DNA of 36,609 nucleotides, taken from positions 1 to 36,609 of the forward strand of contig JAVBSC010000113.1 in the NCBI GenBank assembly GCA_031547305.1. The letters run 5' to 3'. Source of the DNA: JAVBSC01 sp031547305. Its GTDB lineage: Bacteria; Desulfobacterota; Desulfovibrionia; Desulfovibrionales; Desulfovibrionaceae. The position numbers and the translations under genes were made by a program. Position 1 is the first letter of the stretch, and every line of letters starts with the position of its first letter. Below the pieces are notes generated by a model. That model searched no databases and had not been told where the DNA came from. It was given only the letters and a program-made list of their open reading frames with translations. Of the stretch, positions 7,390-15,133 are shown piece by piece.

Positions 7390-8973
7390 GTGGACAAAAC
7401 AAAAAACGCCATCGTCGTCATGTTCGACAGCTTGCAGTTCAACTATTTGCGCTGCTACGGCAACGAGTGGATCAAAACTCCCAACATGGACCGCCTGGCC
7501 CGCGAAGGCGTGCTCTTTGAAAACAGCTACACCGAGGGCGTGCCCACGGTGCCCTGCCGCCGGGCCATGCACACCGGACGCTACACTCTGCCCGTGTCCG
7601 GCTGGGTGCCCCTGAAGGCGGAAGACACCACCATCGCGGACCTCTGCTGGGGCCGGCCCATAGACACGGCCCTGGTTTTTGACTGCCCCAACTACCGTCT
7701 GCCCAAATTCGGCTATTCGCGCGGTTTTGACAAAGTCTGGTTCTCGCGCGGCCTGGAAGGCGACAATTTTTACGAGAACGACCCGCTGTACCACCTAAAC
7801 ATCAGCGACTTTATAGAGGCAAAATCCGCCGAGGCTTATGGCAGAATAGTAGGAGAACCGGCCCGCAAAGGCTGCGAGAGCGGACTACAGCCCTTCCTCA
7901 GCCAGCGCCAGTACTGGAAGAGCAAGGAAGACCACATGGTGGCCCGCACCATGGACAAGGCCATCGAGTATCTGGAACAGGCGGACCGCAACAAACAGTT
8001 TTTCCTGTGGGTCGACTCCTTTGATCCGCACGAGCCGTGGCATCCGCCCTCGGTAACCGAAGGAAGGCCCTGCCCGTACGATCCGGACTATCAGGGCAAG
8101 CCGGAGACTTATCCGTATCAGGGCATGGTGGACGGCGTGTACACGGAAGAACAGCTCCACCACATCCGCATGCTCTACGCGGAAACCGTGACCCTGTGCG
8201 ACGAGTACCTGGGCAAGCTCATGGACGCCATGCGCCGCCTGGGCCTGGAAGAGAACACGCTGATCATGATGGTTTCCGACCACGGCGAGCCGTTCGGCAA
8301 CGGCGAGCACGGCCACGGCCTGCTGACCAAAGTGCGGCCCTGGCCGTATGAGGAACTGGTGCATACGCCCCTGCTCATGCGCGTTCCGGGCGTGAGGCCG
8401 GGCCGGCGCATCAAGTCCTTTGTCCAGTCCGTGGACGTGGCCCCCACGGTTTGCGACTGGCTGGGCATAGGCATACACCCGAACATGCAGGGCAAATCCC
8501 TGCTGCCTCTGGCGCGCGGCGAAAAAGACAAACTGCGCGACTTCGCCATTGCCGGCTATTACGGCTATTCCTGGTCCATTATCACCGAGGACTGGAGCTA
8601 TATTCATTGGATTCAGCCCGGCGAGAAGAACAGCAACAAGATGGCCGCGTCATTCTATAATGAGACGGTCGATGACGCGCACCTGCGGGCCGTTGGCGGC
8701 AAGGGCTACATGGACGAGTGGGCGGCCGGATTTGCCGCTGCCACGGGCTGCCAGGCCAACGAGGATAAGGTCAAGGTGCTGTCTTCTCTGGACGGCCAGG
8801 ACCAGTGGACCTGCTCGCCCAACAGTCTGGCCGACGTGCCGGACACGGACGAGCTTTACGACCGTAAAAAAGACCCCTTCCAATTGAACAATGTCATTGG
8901 GAAGCACCAGGATGTGGCTGAGCAAATGCTGAAAAAACTCAAGCTGCATATGGAGGATTTGTCAGCTTCGTAA
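7390..8973 (+). CDS. Sulfatase-fold (alkaline phosphatase superfamily) hydrolase with Thr at the nucleophile position
   Basis: 527 residues from a GTG start with AAGGAG 8 bases upstream; no signal peptide, so probably cytoplasmic. Sulfatase-family landmarks: AIVVMFDSLQ with metal-ligand Asp13, TPNMDRLAREGVLFENSY, a TGRY motif, WVDSFDPHEPW, and SDHGE (297-301) for the metal site. In the usual C/S-x-P-S/A-R active-site signature this protein has T-V-P-C-R, so Thr53 stands where Cys or Ser would be converted to formylglycine. It may therefore be a phosphodiesterase, phosphotransferase or atypical sulfatase. It is first in a cassette with a complete ABC importer, so it probably acts on the imported compound or a derivative. 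The sulfatase/phosphatase fold is certain; the reaction is not. Confidence 0.85.
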   Translation: MDKTKNAIVVMFDSLQFNYLRCYGNEWIKTPNMDRLAREGVLFENSYTEGVPTVPCRRAMHTGRYTLPVSGWVPLKAEDTTIADLCWGRPIDTALVFDCPNYRLPKFGYSRGFDKVWFSRGLEGDNFYENDPLYHLNISDFIEAKSAEAYGRIVGEPARKGCESGLQPFLSQRQYWKSKEDHMVARTMDKAIEYLEQADRNKQFFLWVDSFDPHEPWHPPSVTEGRPCPYDPDYQGKPETYPYQGMVDGVYTEEQLHHIRMLYAETVTLCDEYLGKLMDAMRRLGLEENTLIMMVSDHGEPFGNGEHGHGLLTKVRPWPYEELVHTPLLMRVPGVRPGRRIKSFVQSVDVAPTVCDWLGIGIHPNMQGKSLLPLARGEKDKLRDFAIAGYYGYSWSIITEDWSYIHWIQPGEKNSNKMAASFYNETVDDAHLRAVGGKGYMDEWAAGFAAATGCQANEDKVKVLSSLDGQDQWTCSPNSLADVPDTDELYDRKKDPFQLNNVIGKHQDVAEQMLKKLKLHMEDLSAS

Positions 8974-9048
8974 ACAATCCTGTGTACCCCGTGTGGCGCG
9001 GGCGGACCTGGATCACCAGCGCCATAGGTCTTACCCAAGGAGTTTCCA

Positions 9049-9816
9049 ATGGCACAACAGACAGCGGAATGCGTTAAGCAGAGCGCGAAGATCCGCGTGC
9101 GGGATCTGACCAAAAAGTTCGGAGACCTCACGGTCCTGGACAAAATCAATTTTGAAATCAAAAAAGGCGAGCTGGTCAGCATAGTCGGGCCCACGGGCTG
9201 CGGCAAAACCACCTTCCTGAACTGCATGTCCAAGCTTACGGACACCACTTCCGGCAACATCTTCATTGACGGCGAAGTGGCCAATCCGCAAAAGCACAAC
9301 CTGGCCTTTGTTTTTCAGGAGCCCACGGCTCTGCCCTGGCTGACCGTGTCCGAAAACGTGGCTTATGGCATGAAGACCAAAAGAATGCCCCGGCCGGAGA
9401 TGGAAGAGCGCCTCAAGTACATCCTTGACCTGGTCGGCCTGGCGGATACGGCCAATTTGTACCCCAACCAGGTTTCCGCCAGCATGATGCAGCGCATTGC
9501 CGTGGCCCGCGCCTTTGCGGTGAACCCGGACCTGTTGCTCATGGACGAGCCCTACGGCCAGTTGGACGTCAAGTTGCGCTTCTATCTGGAAGACGAGCTG
9601 GTCAAGCTCTGGCAGACCTTGAAGAGCACGGTGCTCTTCGTCACCCACAACATTGAGGAGGCCGTGTACGTGGCGGAGCGCATTCTGGTGCTCAGCCCCA
9701 AACCCACCAAAGTCCGGGCGGAAGTGCTGGTGGACCTGCCGCGCCCCCGGAACTTCCTGGATCCGAAATTCATCGAAATCCGGCGCAAGGTGACGGATCT
9801 GATCCGCTGGTGGTAA
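9049..9816 (+). CDS. ABC importer ATPase 1 (taurine/nitrate/sulfonate type), degenerate signature motif
   Basis: 255 residues, AAGGAG upstream of the ATG. Energises uptake by the two permeases that follow. Walker A GPTGCGKTT (47-55), Q-loop VFQEPTALPWLTV, Walker B LLLMDEPYGQLD and switch His200 (VTHNIEEAV) are intact. The signature, normally LSGGM/Q, reads VSASM (142-146), so the ATP site completed by this signature is likely poorly active. The downstream ATPase has the reverse pattern: intact signature, altered switch His. The overall sequence resembles SsuB/TauB/NrtD-type proteins. The substrate cannot be read from the ATPase. Confidence 0.9.
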   Translation: MAQQTAECVKQSAKIRVRDLTKKFGDLTVLDKINFEIKKGELVSIVGPTGCGKTTFLNCMSKLTDTTSGNIFIDGEVANPQKHNLAFVFQEPTALPWLTVSENVAYGMKTKRMPRPEMEERLKYILDLVGLADTANLYPNQVSASMMQRIAVARAFAVNPDLLLMDEPYGQLDVKLRFYLEDELVKLWQTLKSTVLFVTHNIEEAVYVAERILVLSPKPTKVRAEVLVDLPRPRNFLDPKFIEIRRKVTDLIRWW

Positions 9817-9838
9817 CCGAAAAAATTGAGGTGACACT

Positions 9839-10648
9839 ATGGCTTATGAGGAAATCAGCGTTAAGAAGCCGTTGCGCCTGCGAATTCTGCCGGTTTTGAG
9901 CGTTTCGGCCTTTCTGTTGCTCTGGCAGGTCTGCGTGGCCCCGCCGGACGTTGAGGACTGGCGTATTCCCTCCACCCTGCTGGCCGCCCCCTGGGACGTG
10001 CTCAAGCTGATGTTTTACAAGCTGACCAACGTCAACCCGGACGGCGCGACCCTGCTTACCCACGCCTGGGTGAGCATGCAGGAGGCCTTTCTCGGCTACA
10101 TTTTAGCCCTTGCCGTAGGCCTGCCCCTGGGCATGGCCATGGGCTGGTTCACCACGGTACGCGGCCTGTTCCGGCCCATTTTCGAGCTGGTCCGGCCCAT
10201 TCCGCCGGTGGCCTGGATTCCTTTAACTATTTTCTGGTTCGGCATCGGGCTTACCGGCAAGGTCTTCATCATCTGGATTTCCGGCATCGTGCCCTGCGTC
10301 ATCAACGCCTATACCGGCGTGCGCATGAGCAATCCGGTGCACATCCAGATGGCCCGCACCTATGGCGCCTCGGACTGGCAGGTCTTTACCTCCATCTGCG
10401 TGCCGTCCTCCCTGCCCATGGTCTTCGGGGCCTTGCAAATCGCCCTGGCTTATTGCTGGGTTACGCTTGTGGCCGCCGAACTTTTGGCGTCAGACCAGGG
10501 CCTGGGCTACCTGATCACCATGGGGCGCATGCTTGGGCGCACGGATCTGGTGGTCACCGGCATGGTCAGCGTGGGCCTGGCCGGGGCGCTCATCGGCGTG
10601 CTCATTGATAAAATCGAAGCCAGGCTGCTGGCCGGAATCCGGAGGTAG
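9839..10648 (+). CDS. ABC importer permease 1 (SsuC/TauC type)
   Basis: 269 residues with about six hydrophobic helices and the family's cytoplasmic EAA-type coupling loop (ARTYGASDWQVFTSICVPSS) that docks on the ATPase. It also has the GWFTTVRGLFRPIFELVRPI and PPVAWIPLTIFWFGIG stretches typical of nitrate/sulfonate/taurine permeases. A GAGGTG ribosome site lies just upstream. The stop overlaps the ribosome site of permease 2, so the two are probably translationally coupled and form a heterodimer. Confidence 0.9.
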   Translation: MAYEEISVKKPLRLRILPVLSVSAFLLLWQVCVAPPDVEDWRIPSTLLAAPWDVLKLMFYKLTNVNPDGATLLTHAWVSMQEAFLGYILALAVGLPLGMAMGWFTTVRGLFRPIFELVRPIPPVAWIPLTIFWFGIGLTGKVFIIWISGIVPCVINAYTGVRMSNPVHIQMARTYGASDWQVFTSICVPSSLPMVFGALQIALAYCWVTLVAAELLASDQGLGYLITMGRMLGRTDLVVTGMVSVGLAGALIGVLIDKIEARLLAGIRR

Positions 10649-10650
10649 CC

Positions 10651-11571
10651 ATGGACAATGCACAGGCCAATCTGATGCGACAACAGAACATTGCGCCCAT
10701 GGATGCGGAGGCGAATCAGGCCGGCTGCGGACAGGACGTCAGCAACGAGGTTGTCAAGCAAACCAACGACAAAAAAATCACCCTGCTCGGAGCGCTGCGC
10801 AGCGAATATTTTCTGTACTGCGTTTCCCTGGCCGCGTTTTTCAGCCTCTGGCACTGGGCCGCCGCCTCCAACGTGCTGGGCGGCAGCAGTTCCCTGGCCA
10901 CTCCGCACCAGGTGCTGCAAAGCCTGATGGATCTGGCGCAAACCCCTCTGGCCGGCCTGACCTTGTGGGAGCACATCTGGATAAGCGTGCTCCGGGTGCT
11001 GATCGGCTTTGTGCTGGCCGTGGGCCTGGGCATCCCCCTGGGCCTGTTCATGGCATTTAACGAAACCTTCCGGGCCGTCGTCAAACCTTTGTTCGACATG
11101 TTCAAGCCAATGCCGCCCCTGGCCTGGATTTCCATAGCCATTCTCTGGTTCGGCATTGGCGAGGCCCCCAAGATCTTCATCATCGTCATCGGCTGTTTCG
11201 TGCCGGCTGTGCTCAACGCCTACAGTTGCATCCAGCTCATCGAGCCGGAGCTTTACGACGTGGTCAGGGTCATGGGCGGCAAACGCTGGGACGAAATCCG
11301 CCTGGTCTGCATCCCCGGCGCGCTCCCGGCCATCACCGCCGGCCTGCAGATCTGCATGTCCAGCGCCTGGACCTGCGTGGTGGCCGCGGAACTGGTCAAT
11401 TCGCGCTCCGGCCTGGGCTTCATCATCGTGCAGGGCATGAAGCTCTCGGACCCCGGCCTGATCATCGGCGGCATGATCGTCATTACCATCGCCTCGCTCG
11501 TCTTTACCCAGGCCATGGAGTGGCTCAACAAAAAGCTGACTCCCTGGCAGCGGGACATCAAGAACCTGTAG
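10651..11571 (+). CDS. ABC importer permease 2 (SsuC/TauC type)
   Basis: 306 residues; the ATG follows GGAGG that overlaps the stop of permease 1. It has an N-terminal hydrophilic extension of about 45 residues before the first helix (SEYFLYCVSLAAFFSLWHW), then the family core PLFDMFKPMPPLAWISIAIL and the EAA loop RVMGGKRWDEIRLVCIPGAL. It is clearly paralogous to permease 1 but divergent, so the pore is expected to be a heterodimer. Function is inner-membrane translocation of the ligand delivered by the binding protein at 12437. Confidence 0.9.
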   Translation: MDNAQANLMRQQNIAPMDAEANQAGCGQDVSNEVVKQTNDKKITLLGALRSEYFLYCVSLAAFFSLWHWAAASNVLGGSSSLATPHQVLQSLMDLAQTPLAGLTLWEHIWISVLRVLIGFVLAVGLGIPLGLFMAFNETFRAVVKPLFDMFKPMPPLAWISIAILWFGIGEAPKIFIIVIGCFVPAVLNAYSCIQLIEPELYDVVRVMGGKRWDEIRLVCIPGALPAITAGLQICMSSAWTCVVAAELVNSRSGLGFIIVQGMKLSDPGLIIGGMIVITIASLVFTQAMEWLNKKLTPWQRDIKNL

Positions 11572-11580
11572 GAGGTTCAT

Positions 11581-12342
11581 GTGCCAGAAGTAAAAATACG
11601 CTGCGAAAATGTCAGCAAAACCTTTGTCCAAAAGGGCACCCAGCGCGTGCCGGTGCTCCGGGACGTTTCCCTGGAGGTCCGGGAGCGTGAATTCCTGGTC
11701 ATCCTCGGCCCCGGCCAGTGCGGCAAAAGCACGCTGCTGCGCATCATCGCCGGGCTGGAGACCCCGACCAGCGGCACGGTGACCCTGAACGGCCGGCCCA
11801 TTGACGGGCACGGGCCGGATCGCGGCATGGTCTTCCAGAGCTACATGCTCTTCCCCTGGCAAACCGTGCTGGCCAACGTGGAAACCGGCCTGAAGCTCAA
11901 AGGACTCTCCGACAAGGACGCCAGGGCCAAGGCGGATCGCTACCTGGAAATGGTCGGGCTGAAAGGCTTTGAAAACTACTACCCGCACCAGCTTTCCGGC
12001 GGCATGAAGCAACGTGTTGGCATTGCCAGAGCCTACGCCCTGGACCCCCAGGTCATGCTTCTGGACGAACCCTTCGGCCAACTGGACGCCCAGACCCGTT
12101 TGTTCATGGAACAGGAAACAGAGCGCATCTGGCAGTTGGAAAAACGGACCATGCTCTTTGTGACCAACAACATCGACGAGGCCATCTTTCTGGCTGACCG
12201 CATAGTGACCATGGAAGGCAAACTGCCCGGCCAGGTCAAAAGCGGCTACGACGTGCCCCTGCCCCGGCCGCGCGACAACATGGACGTGCGTTTTCTGGAG
12301 CTGCGCCGGATTATTACCGAGGAACAGAAGCTTACGCTGTGA
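11581..12342 (+). CDS. ABC importer ATPase 2 (taurine/nitrate/sulfonate type), altered switch His
   Basis: 253 residues from a GTG start after AGGAGG (11570-11575). Signature LSGGM (138-142) and Walker B VMLLDEPFGQLD are canonical. Walker A is GPGQCGKST (43-51), with Gln where the family normally has Gly. The switch-loop His is replaced by Asn196 (LFVTNNIDEAIF). Paired with ATPase 1, Walker A/B/His of ATPase 1 plus the signature of this protein makes one fully canonical ATP site, while the other site carries both defects. This is the logic of asymmetric ABC dimers, proposed here by inference. Confidence 0.9.
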   Translation: MPEVKIRCENVSKTFVQKGTQRVPVLRDVSLEVREREFLVILGPGQCGKSTLLRIIAGLETPTSGTVTLNGRPIDGHGPDRGMVFQSYMLFPWQTVLANVETGLKLKGLSDKDARAKADRYLEMVGLKGFENYYPHQLSGGMKQRVGIARAYALDPQVMLLDEPFGQLDAQTRLFMEQETERIWQLEKRTMLFVTNNIDEAIFLADRIVTMEGKLPGQVKSGYDVPLPRPRDNMDVRFLELRRIITEEQKLTL

Positions 12343-12401
12343 GGACGATGTAAAGAAAAAAATGATTATGGAACATGGCGGTTCTAAATGTCAAAACAAC
12401 A

Positions 12402-12421
12402 GTCCGGACGCAAAGCCGGAC
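12402..12421 (+). other. Intercistronic hairpin before the binding-protein gene
   Basis: GTCCGG (12402-12407) and CCGGAC (12416-12421) form a 6-bp stem with an 8-base loop directly upstream of the AAGGAG of the binding-protein gene. Such a hairpin may protect the 3' cistron and help the binding protein to be made in excess of the membrane subunits. That role is inference. Confidence 0.35.
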
Positions 12422-12436
12422 AAGGAGTTCCGAAGC

Positions 12437-13519
12437 ATGAAAAGATTCCTGTCGCTTCCGCTGGCCGCTCTTTTGCTTGTGGTGTTTGCCGCGCCCGCTT
12501 TCGCCGCTGACAAGCCGGTGAAAATCAACACCTGCTGGATGGAGGAGTCAGCCGCTTTTAACATCTGGTACGCCAAAAAAATGGGCTGGGATAAAGAAGA
12601 GGGCCTGGATATCAACATGCTGGTCTTCAGCAGCGGACTGGCCCAGATGGAAGCCCTGCCGGCCAAGCAATGGTCCATTGGAATGACCGGCACCGGCGGC
12701 CAGTTGGTGGGGGGCATCCGCTACAAAATCTACTCCGTGGCTCCGATCATTCCGGATGACTTTATCCAGGCTCTATACCTGCGCCCCGGCCACCCGGCCA
12801 CCAAAGTCAAGGGCTACAACCCCGGGTATCCGGACGTTTACGGCAGCCCGGAAACCGTCAAGGGCATGAAGATCCTCTACACGGCGCAAAGCAACGTCCA
12901 CTATTTGATCGGCAGGTGGCTGGAGGTTCTGGGGCTCAAGGAATCCGACGTCACCCTGGTGAATATGGAGCAGCCTTCGACTGTGCCGGCTTTTGAAAAA
13001 GGCATCGGCGACGGAGTCGCCATCTGGACCCCGTTTACCTTCGCGGCGGAAAAAAGAGGCTGGTTCAAGGCCGCCGCCAACAGGGAAGTCGGATCCTTCA
13101 CCTGGGCCTCCATAGTCGGCGACAAGGACTGGTGCGACAAGAACCCTGAGTTGGTGGCCAAGTTCCTGCGCGTCTGGTTCCGCGCCTCCAACATGCTGCG
13201 CGAAGAGGGCTCCAGTCCGCGCCTGGTCGCGGAATACCAGAAGTTTATGGTGGACTTCTGCGGCATAAAAATGGACCAGGAAGACGCCAAGAAGGATTTG
13301 GAAAACTGCCCACGCTGGAGCTATGATGAGTCTCTGGCCATAATAGACAAGAGCGGCGGGCCGTGCAAGGCGGAAGTCTGGCAGGCGCAAATGGCCAATT
13401 TCTTCGCCGGGATCGGGCGTTTTTCGCCTGAAGAGATCGCCAGGCTGGAAAAAAATGACATCATCACGGACAAGTTCATGAAGATGGTCCAACTGCCCAT
13501 ACCGGACTGGAAGAAATAG
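12437..13519 (+). CDS. Periplasmic substrate-binding protein of the ABC importer (SsuA/TauA-like)
   Basis: 360 residues from the ATG at 12437, chosen over 12362 because AAGGAG (12422-12427) precedes it and the protein then starts with a clean signal peptide (MKRFLSLPLAALLLVVFAAP, cleavage near AFA-A). The mature part begins PVKINTCWMEESAAFNIWYA and follows the pattern of aliphatic sulfonate/nitrate/taurine-binding proteins: GLDINMLVFSSG, GMKILYTAQSNVHYLIGRWL, and LVNMEQPSTVPAFEKGIGDG. It captures the ligand in the periplasm for the two permeases. The ligand is unknown; the Trp- and Met-rich N-terminal segment may line the pocket. It is last in the sigma-54 cassette. Confidence 0.88.
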   Translation: MKRFLSLPLAALLLVVFAAPAFAADKPVKINTCWMEESAAFNIWYAKKMGWDKEEGLDINMLVFSSGLAQMEALPAKQWSIGMTGTGGQLVGGIRYKIYSVAPIIPDDFIQALYLRPGHPATKVKGYNPGYPDVYGSPETVKGMKILYTAQSNVHYLIGRWLEVLGLKESDVTLVNMEQPSTVPAFEKGIGDGVAIWTPFTFAAEKRGWFKAAANREVGSFTWASIVGDKDWCDKNPELVAKFLRVWFRASNMLREEGSSPRLVAEYQKFMVDFCGIKMDQEDAKKDLENCPRWSYDESLAIIDKSGGPCKAEVWQAQMANFFAGIGRFSPEEIARLEKNDIITDKFMKMVQLPIPDWKK

Positions 13520-13527
13520 GATGTAGA

Positions 13528-13587
13528 GCCTTGCGTCTTTGCCCCCTGTAACAGCGCGCGAACGCTGTTACAGGGGCGGGGCAAGGC
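13528..13587 (+). terminator. Nested stem-loop between the ABC cassette and the EamA transporter gene
   Basis: A perfect 14-bp stem (CCCCTGTAACAGCG at 13543-13556, partner 13563-13576) with a 6-base loop sits inside outer arms GCCTTGC (13528-13534) and GCAAGGC (13581-13587). There is no T tract, so it is not a standard intrinsic terminator. The outer arm includes the only purine-rich sequence before the ATG at 13599, so the structure might instead limit translation of that gene. Confidence 0.5.
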
Positions 13588-13598
13588 AGTAACGACTC

Positions 13599-14510
13599 AT
13601 GAATAAAGAAACAAAAGCATCTTTGTGTGTAATGCTCGGAGCGGCAGGCTGGGGCTGCACCGGATTTTTTGTCAACAATTTTTCGCTCCTGGGGCTGACT
13701 TCGTTGCAGATCGCCTGCATAAGGGTCACCACAGCCGCGATTATTTTCGTGATCTATCTCCTTATGGTCAATCGGAAAATTTTTATAATATCCCCCGGGG
13801 ATATTCTCTATTTTGTGGGCACCGGAGTGGTCAGCCTGTCTCTCTTTACCTGGTGCAATTTTAACGCCATTGCCTTGAGTTCCATGTCTGTGGCTTCAGT
13901 TCTTCTCTACACATCGCCTGTCTTTGTCTTGATCATGGCTGTATTTTGCTTCGGGGAACGGATCACGGCAAAAAAAACCTGGGCTGTTGCCTTCACTTTT
14001 ATTGGTTGTTTTCTTGTTTCCGGAATGTTGGAAAGCAGTGAAGCCGCAATCGAGCCAATTGGTGTGTTTTTTGGAATAAGCGCCGGCTTTGCTTACGCTC
14101 TATATAGTATTTTTGCCAGAAGCGCCCTTACCAGATATCGACCGGAAACAATCATTGCGTATACGTTTATACTCAGCTCCGCCGCACTGCTGCCTATTTC
14201 CAACATTGGCAAAGTCGCATCTGTACTTACAAACGGCCATACCTGGCTGCTGTGCGCCGGGTTCGGCCTTATCAGCGCCGCCTTGCCATACCTTCTGTAC
14301 ACAAAAGGCCTTCAGCATCTGGAAGCCAGCAAAGCGGCTGTGCTGGCCACTGTGGAGCCCATAGTCGCCAGCATCATCGGGGTTTCCGTTTTTCACGACG
14401 CCATTACACCGTTAAAAGCTCTTGGCATCGTCATGATCATTGCTTCAGCGCTTACGCTCTCTGTTCGCATACGAAAAAAGACGCATAACAAAACCCTGAC
14501 AAAAGCATAA
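13599..14510 (+). CDS. EamA/DMT-family membrane transporter
   Basis: 303 residues with about ten hydrophobic helices in two repeated EamA halves: GAAGWGCTGFFVNNFS near the N-terminus and FGISAGFAYALYSIFAR at the start of the second half. The C-terminal tail is basic (RIRKKTHNKTLTKA). The family exports or imports metabolites such as amino acids. GC content is visibly lower than in the flanking genes, with AT-rich codons (for example around 13741-13800), which suggests later acquisition. It follows the ABC cassette but is separated from it by a strong hairpin, so it may be an independent unit. Substrate unknown. Confidence 0.85.
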   Translation: MNKETKASLCVMLGAAGWGCTGFFVNNFSLLGLTSLQIACIRVTTAAIIFVIYLLMVNRKIFIISPGDILYFVGTGVVSLSLFTWCNFNAIALSSMSVASVLLYTSPVFVLIMAVFCFGERITAKKTWAVAFTFIGCFLVSGMLESSEAAIEPIGVFFGISAGFAYALYSIFARSALTRYRPETIIAYTFILSSAALLPISNIGKVASVLTNGHTWLLCAGFGLISAALPYLLYTKGLQHLEASKAAVLATVEPIVASIIGVSVFHDAITPLKALGIVMIIASALTLSVRIRKKTHNKTLTKA

Positions 14511-14517
14511 CACAGAT

Positions 14518-14553
14518 CAAGGGGTCGCAACCCGACCAGGCTGCGGCCCCTTG
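14518..14553. terminator. Terminator-like hairpin between convergent EamA gene and tRNA-Leu
   Basis: CAAGGGGTCGCA (14518-14529) pairs with TGCGGCCCCTTG (14542-14553), 12 positions with one G-U, loop of 12. It lies directly after the transporter stop and just past the CCA end of the tRNA on the other strand, so it could end both transcripts. The minus strand has TTTTT before rather than after the stem, so termination strength is uncertain. Confidence 0.5.
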
Positions 14554-14558
14554 AAAAA

Positions 14559-14644
14559 TGGTGCCGTGGGAGGGACTCGAACCCTCATGTCTTTTGGACA
14601 CCGCCCCCTCAAGACGGCGTGTCTACCAGTTCCACCACCACGGC
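14559..14644 (-). tRNA. tRNA-Leu (anticodon GAG)
   Basis: 86 nt including an encoded CCA. Acceptor stem GCCGTGG pairs with CCACGGC, the discriminator is A, and the T-loop contains GGTTCGAGTCC. The anticodon stem CCGTC/GGCGG encloses loop TTGAGGG, giving anticodon GAG. A long variable arm (GGTGTCCAAAAGACATG region) makes it a class II tRNA, as expected for Leu. It is downstream of secG on the same strand. Confidence 0.95.
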
Positions 14645-14681
14645 GCGAAAAATGCCGGAACAAATCGCGAATGAAACGCGT

Positions 14682-14744
14682 GGATTGCCGCGAAATAGTC
14701 GTAGGCAAGCAAAGCCGCCTGCGACTATTTCGCGCGTTAAATGC
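14682..14744. repeat. Palindromic repeat element between secG and tRNA-Leu
   Basis: An 18-bp stem (14689-14706 with 14717-14734, one G-U position) and 10-base loop fill the space between secG and the tRNA. There is no T tract. Its ends (GGATT at the left, AAATGCT at the right) and an internal CCGCCTG resemble the element at 19099-19168, so the two may belong to one dispersed family. It may also act as a processing or stop signal after secG. Confidence 0.5.
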
Positions 14745-14745
14745 T

Positions 14746-15072
14746 CTATTGTTTGGCCGGCGCGCCCTGGGTGGAGTTGACAGCGGGAGCGGGAGCGGCC
14801 TGGCTTTCAATGTTCACGTGTTCAATAATGCTGGATTCCTTGGGCACCTTGGAAGAAATAAGTATATTGTACCCCAGAGAGGTGCCCAGAAACACCAGAG
14901 CCACAAAGGCGGTGAGCTTCACCAGGATGCCGCCGGCGCCGCCGCTGCCGAAAACAGAGGAGCTGCCGCCGCCGAAAATGACGCCCATACCTTCCTTGCC
15001 TGATTGCAGTAAAACAAGAATGACAAGAAGCACACAGGCCACGATGTGAAGTATAAGGACTAAATTTTCCAA
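14746..15072 (-). CDS. secG: Protein translocase subunit SecG
   Basis: 108 residues. Two membrane helices (NLVLILHIVACVLLVILVLL and KLTAFVALVFLGTSLGYNIL) flank the conserved cytoplasmic loop LLQSGKEGMGVIFGGGSSS-VFGS-GGAG, the SecG hallmark. It forms part of the SecYEG channel. The C-terminus is a short Ala/Pro/Gln tail. It lies about 60 bases downstream of tpiA on the same strand, an arrangement common in bacteria. Confidence 0.95.
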   Translation of the reverse strand: MENLVLILHIVACVLLVILVLLQSGKEGMGVIFGGGSSSVFGSGGAGGILVKLTAFVALVFLGTSLGYNILISSKVPKESSIIEHVNIESQAAPAPAVNSTQGAPAKQ

Positions 15073-15133
15073 GTTCCTGCTCCTGATTGGCGTAAAATGT
15101 ACCGCGCGGGCAAAAGTCCCAGAACGTCCGGCC

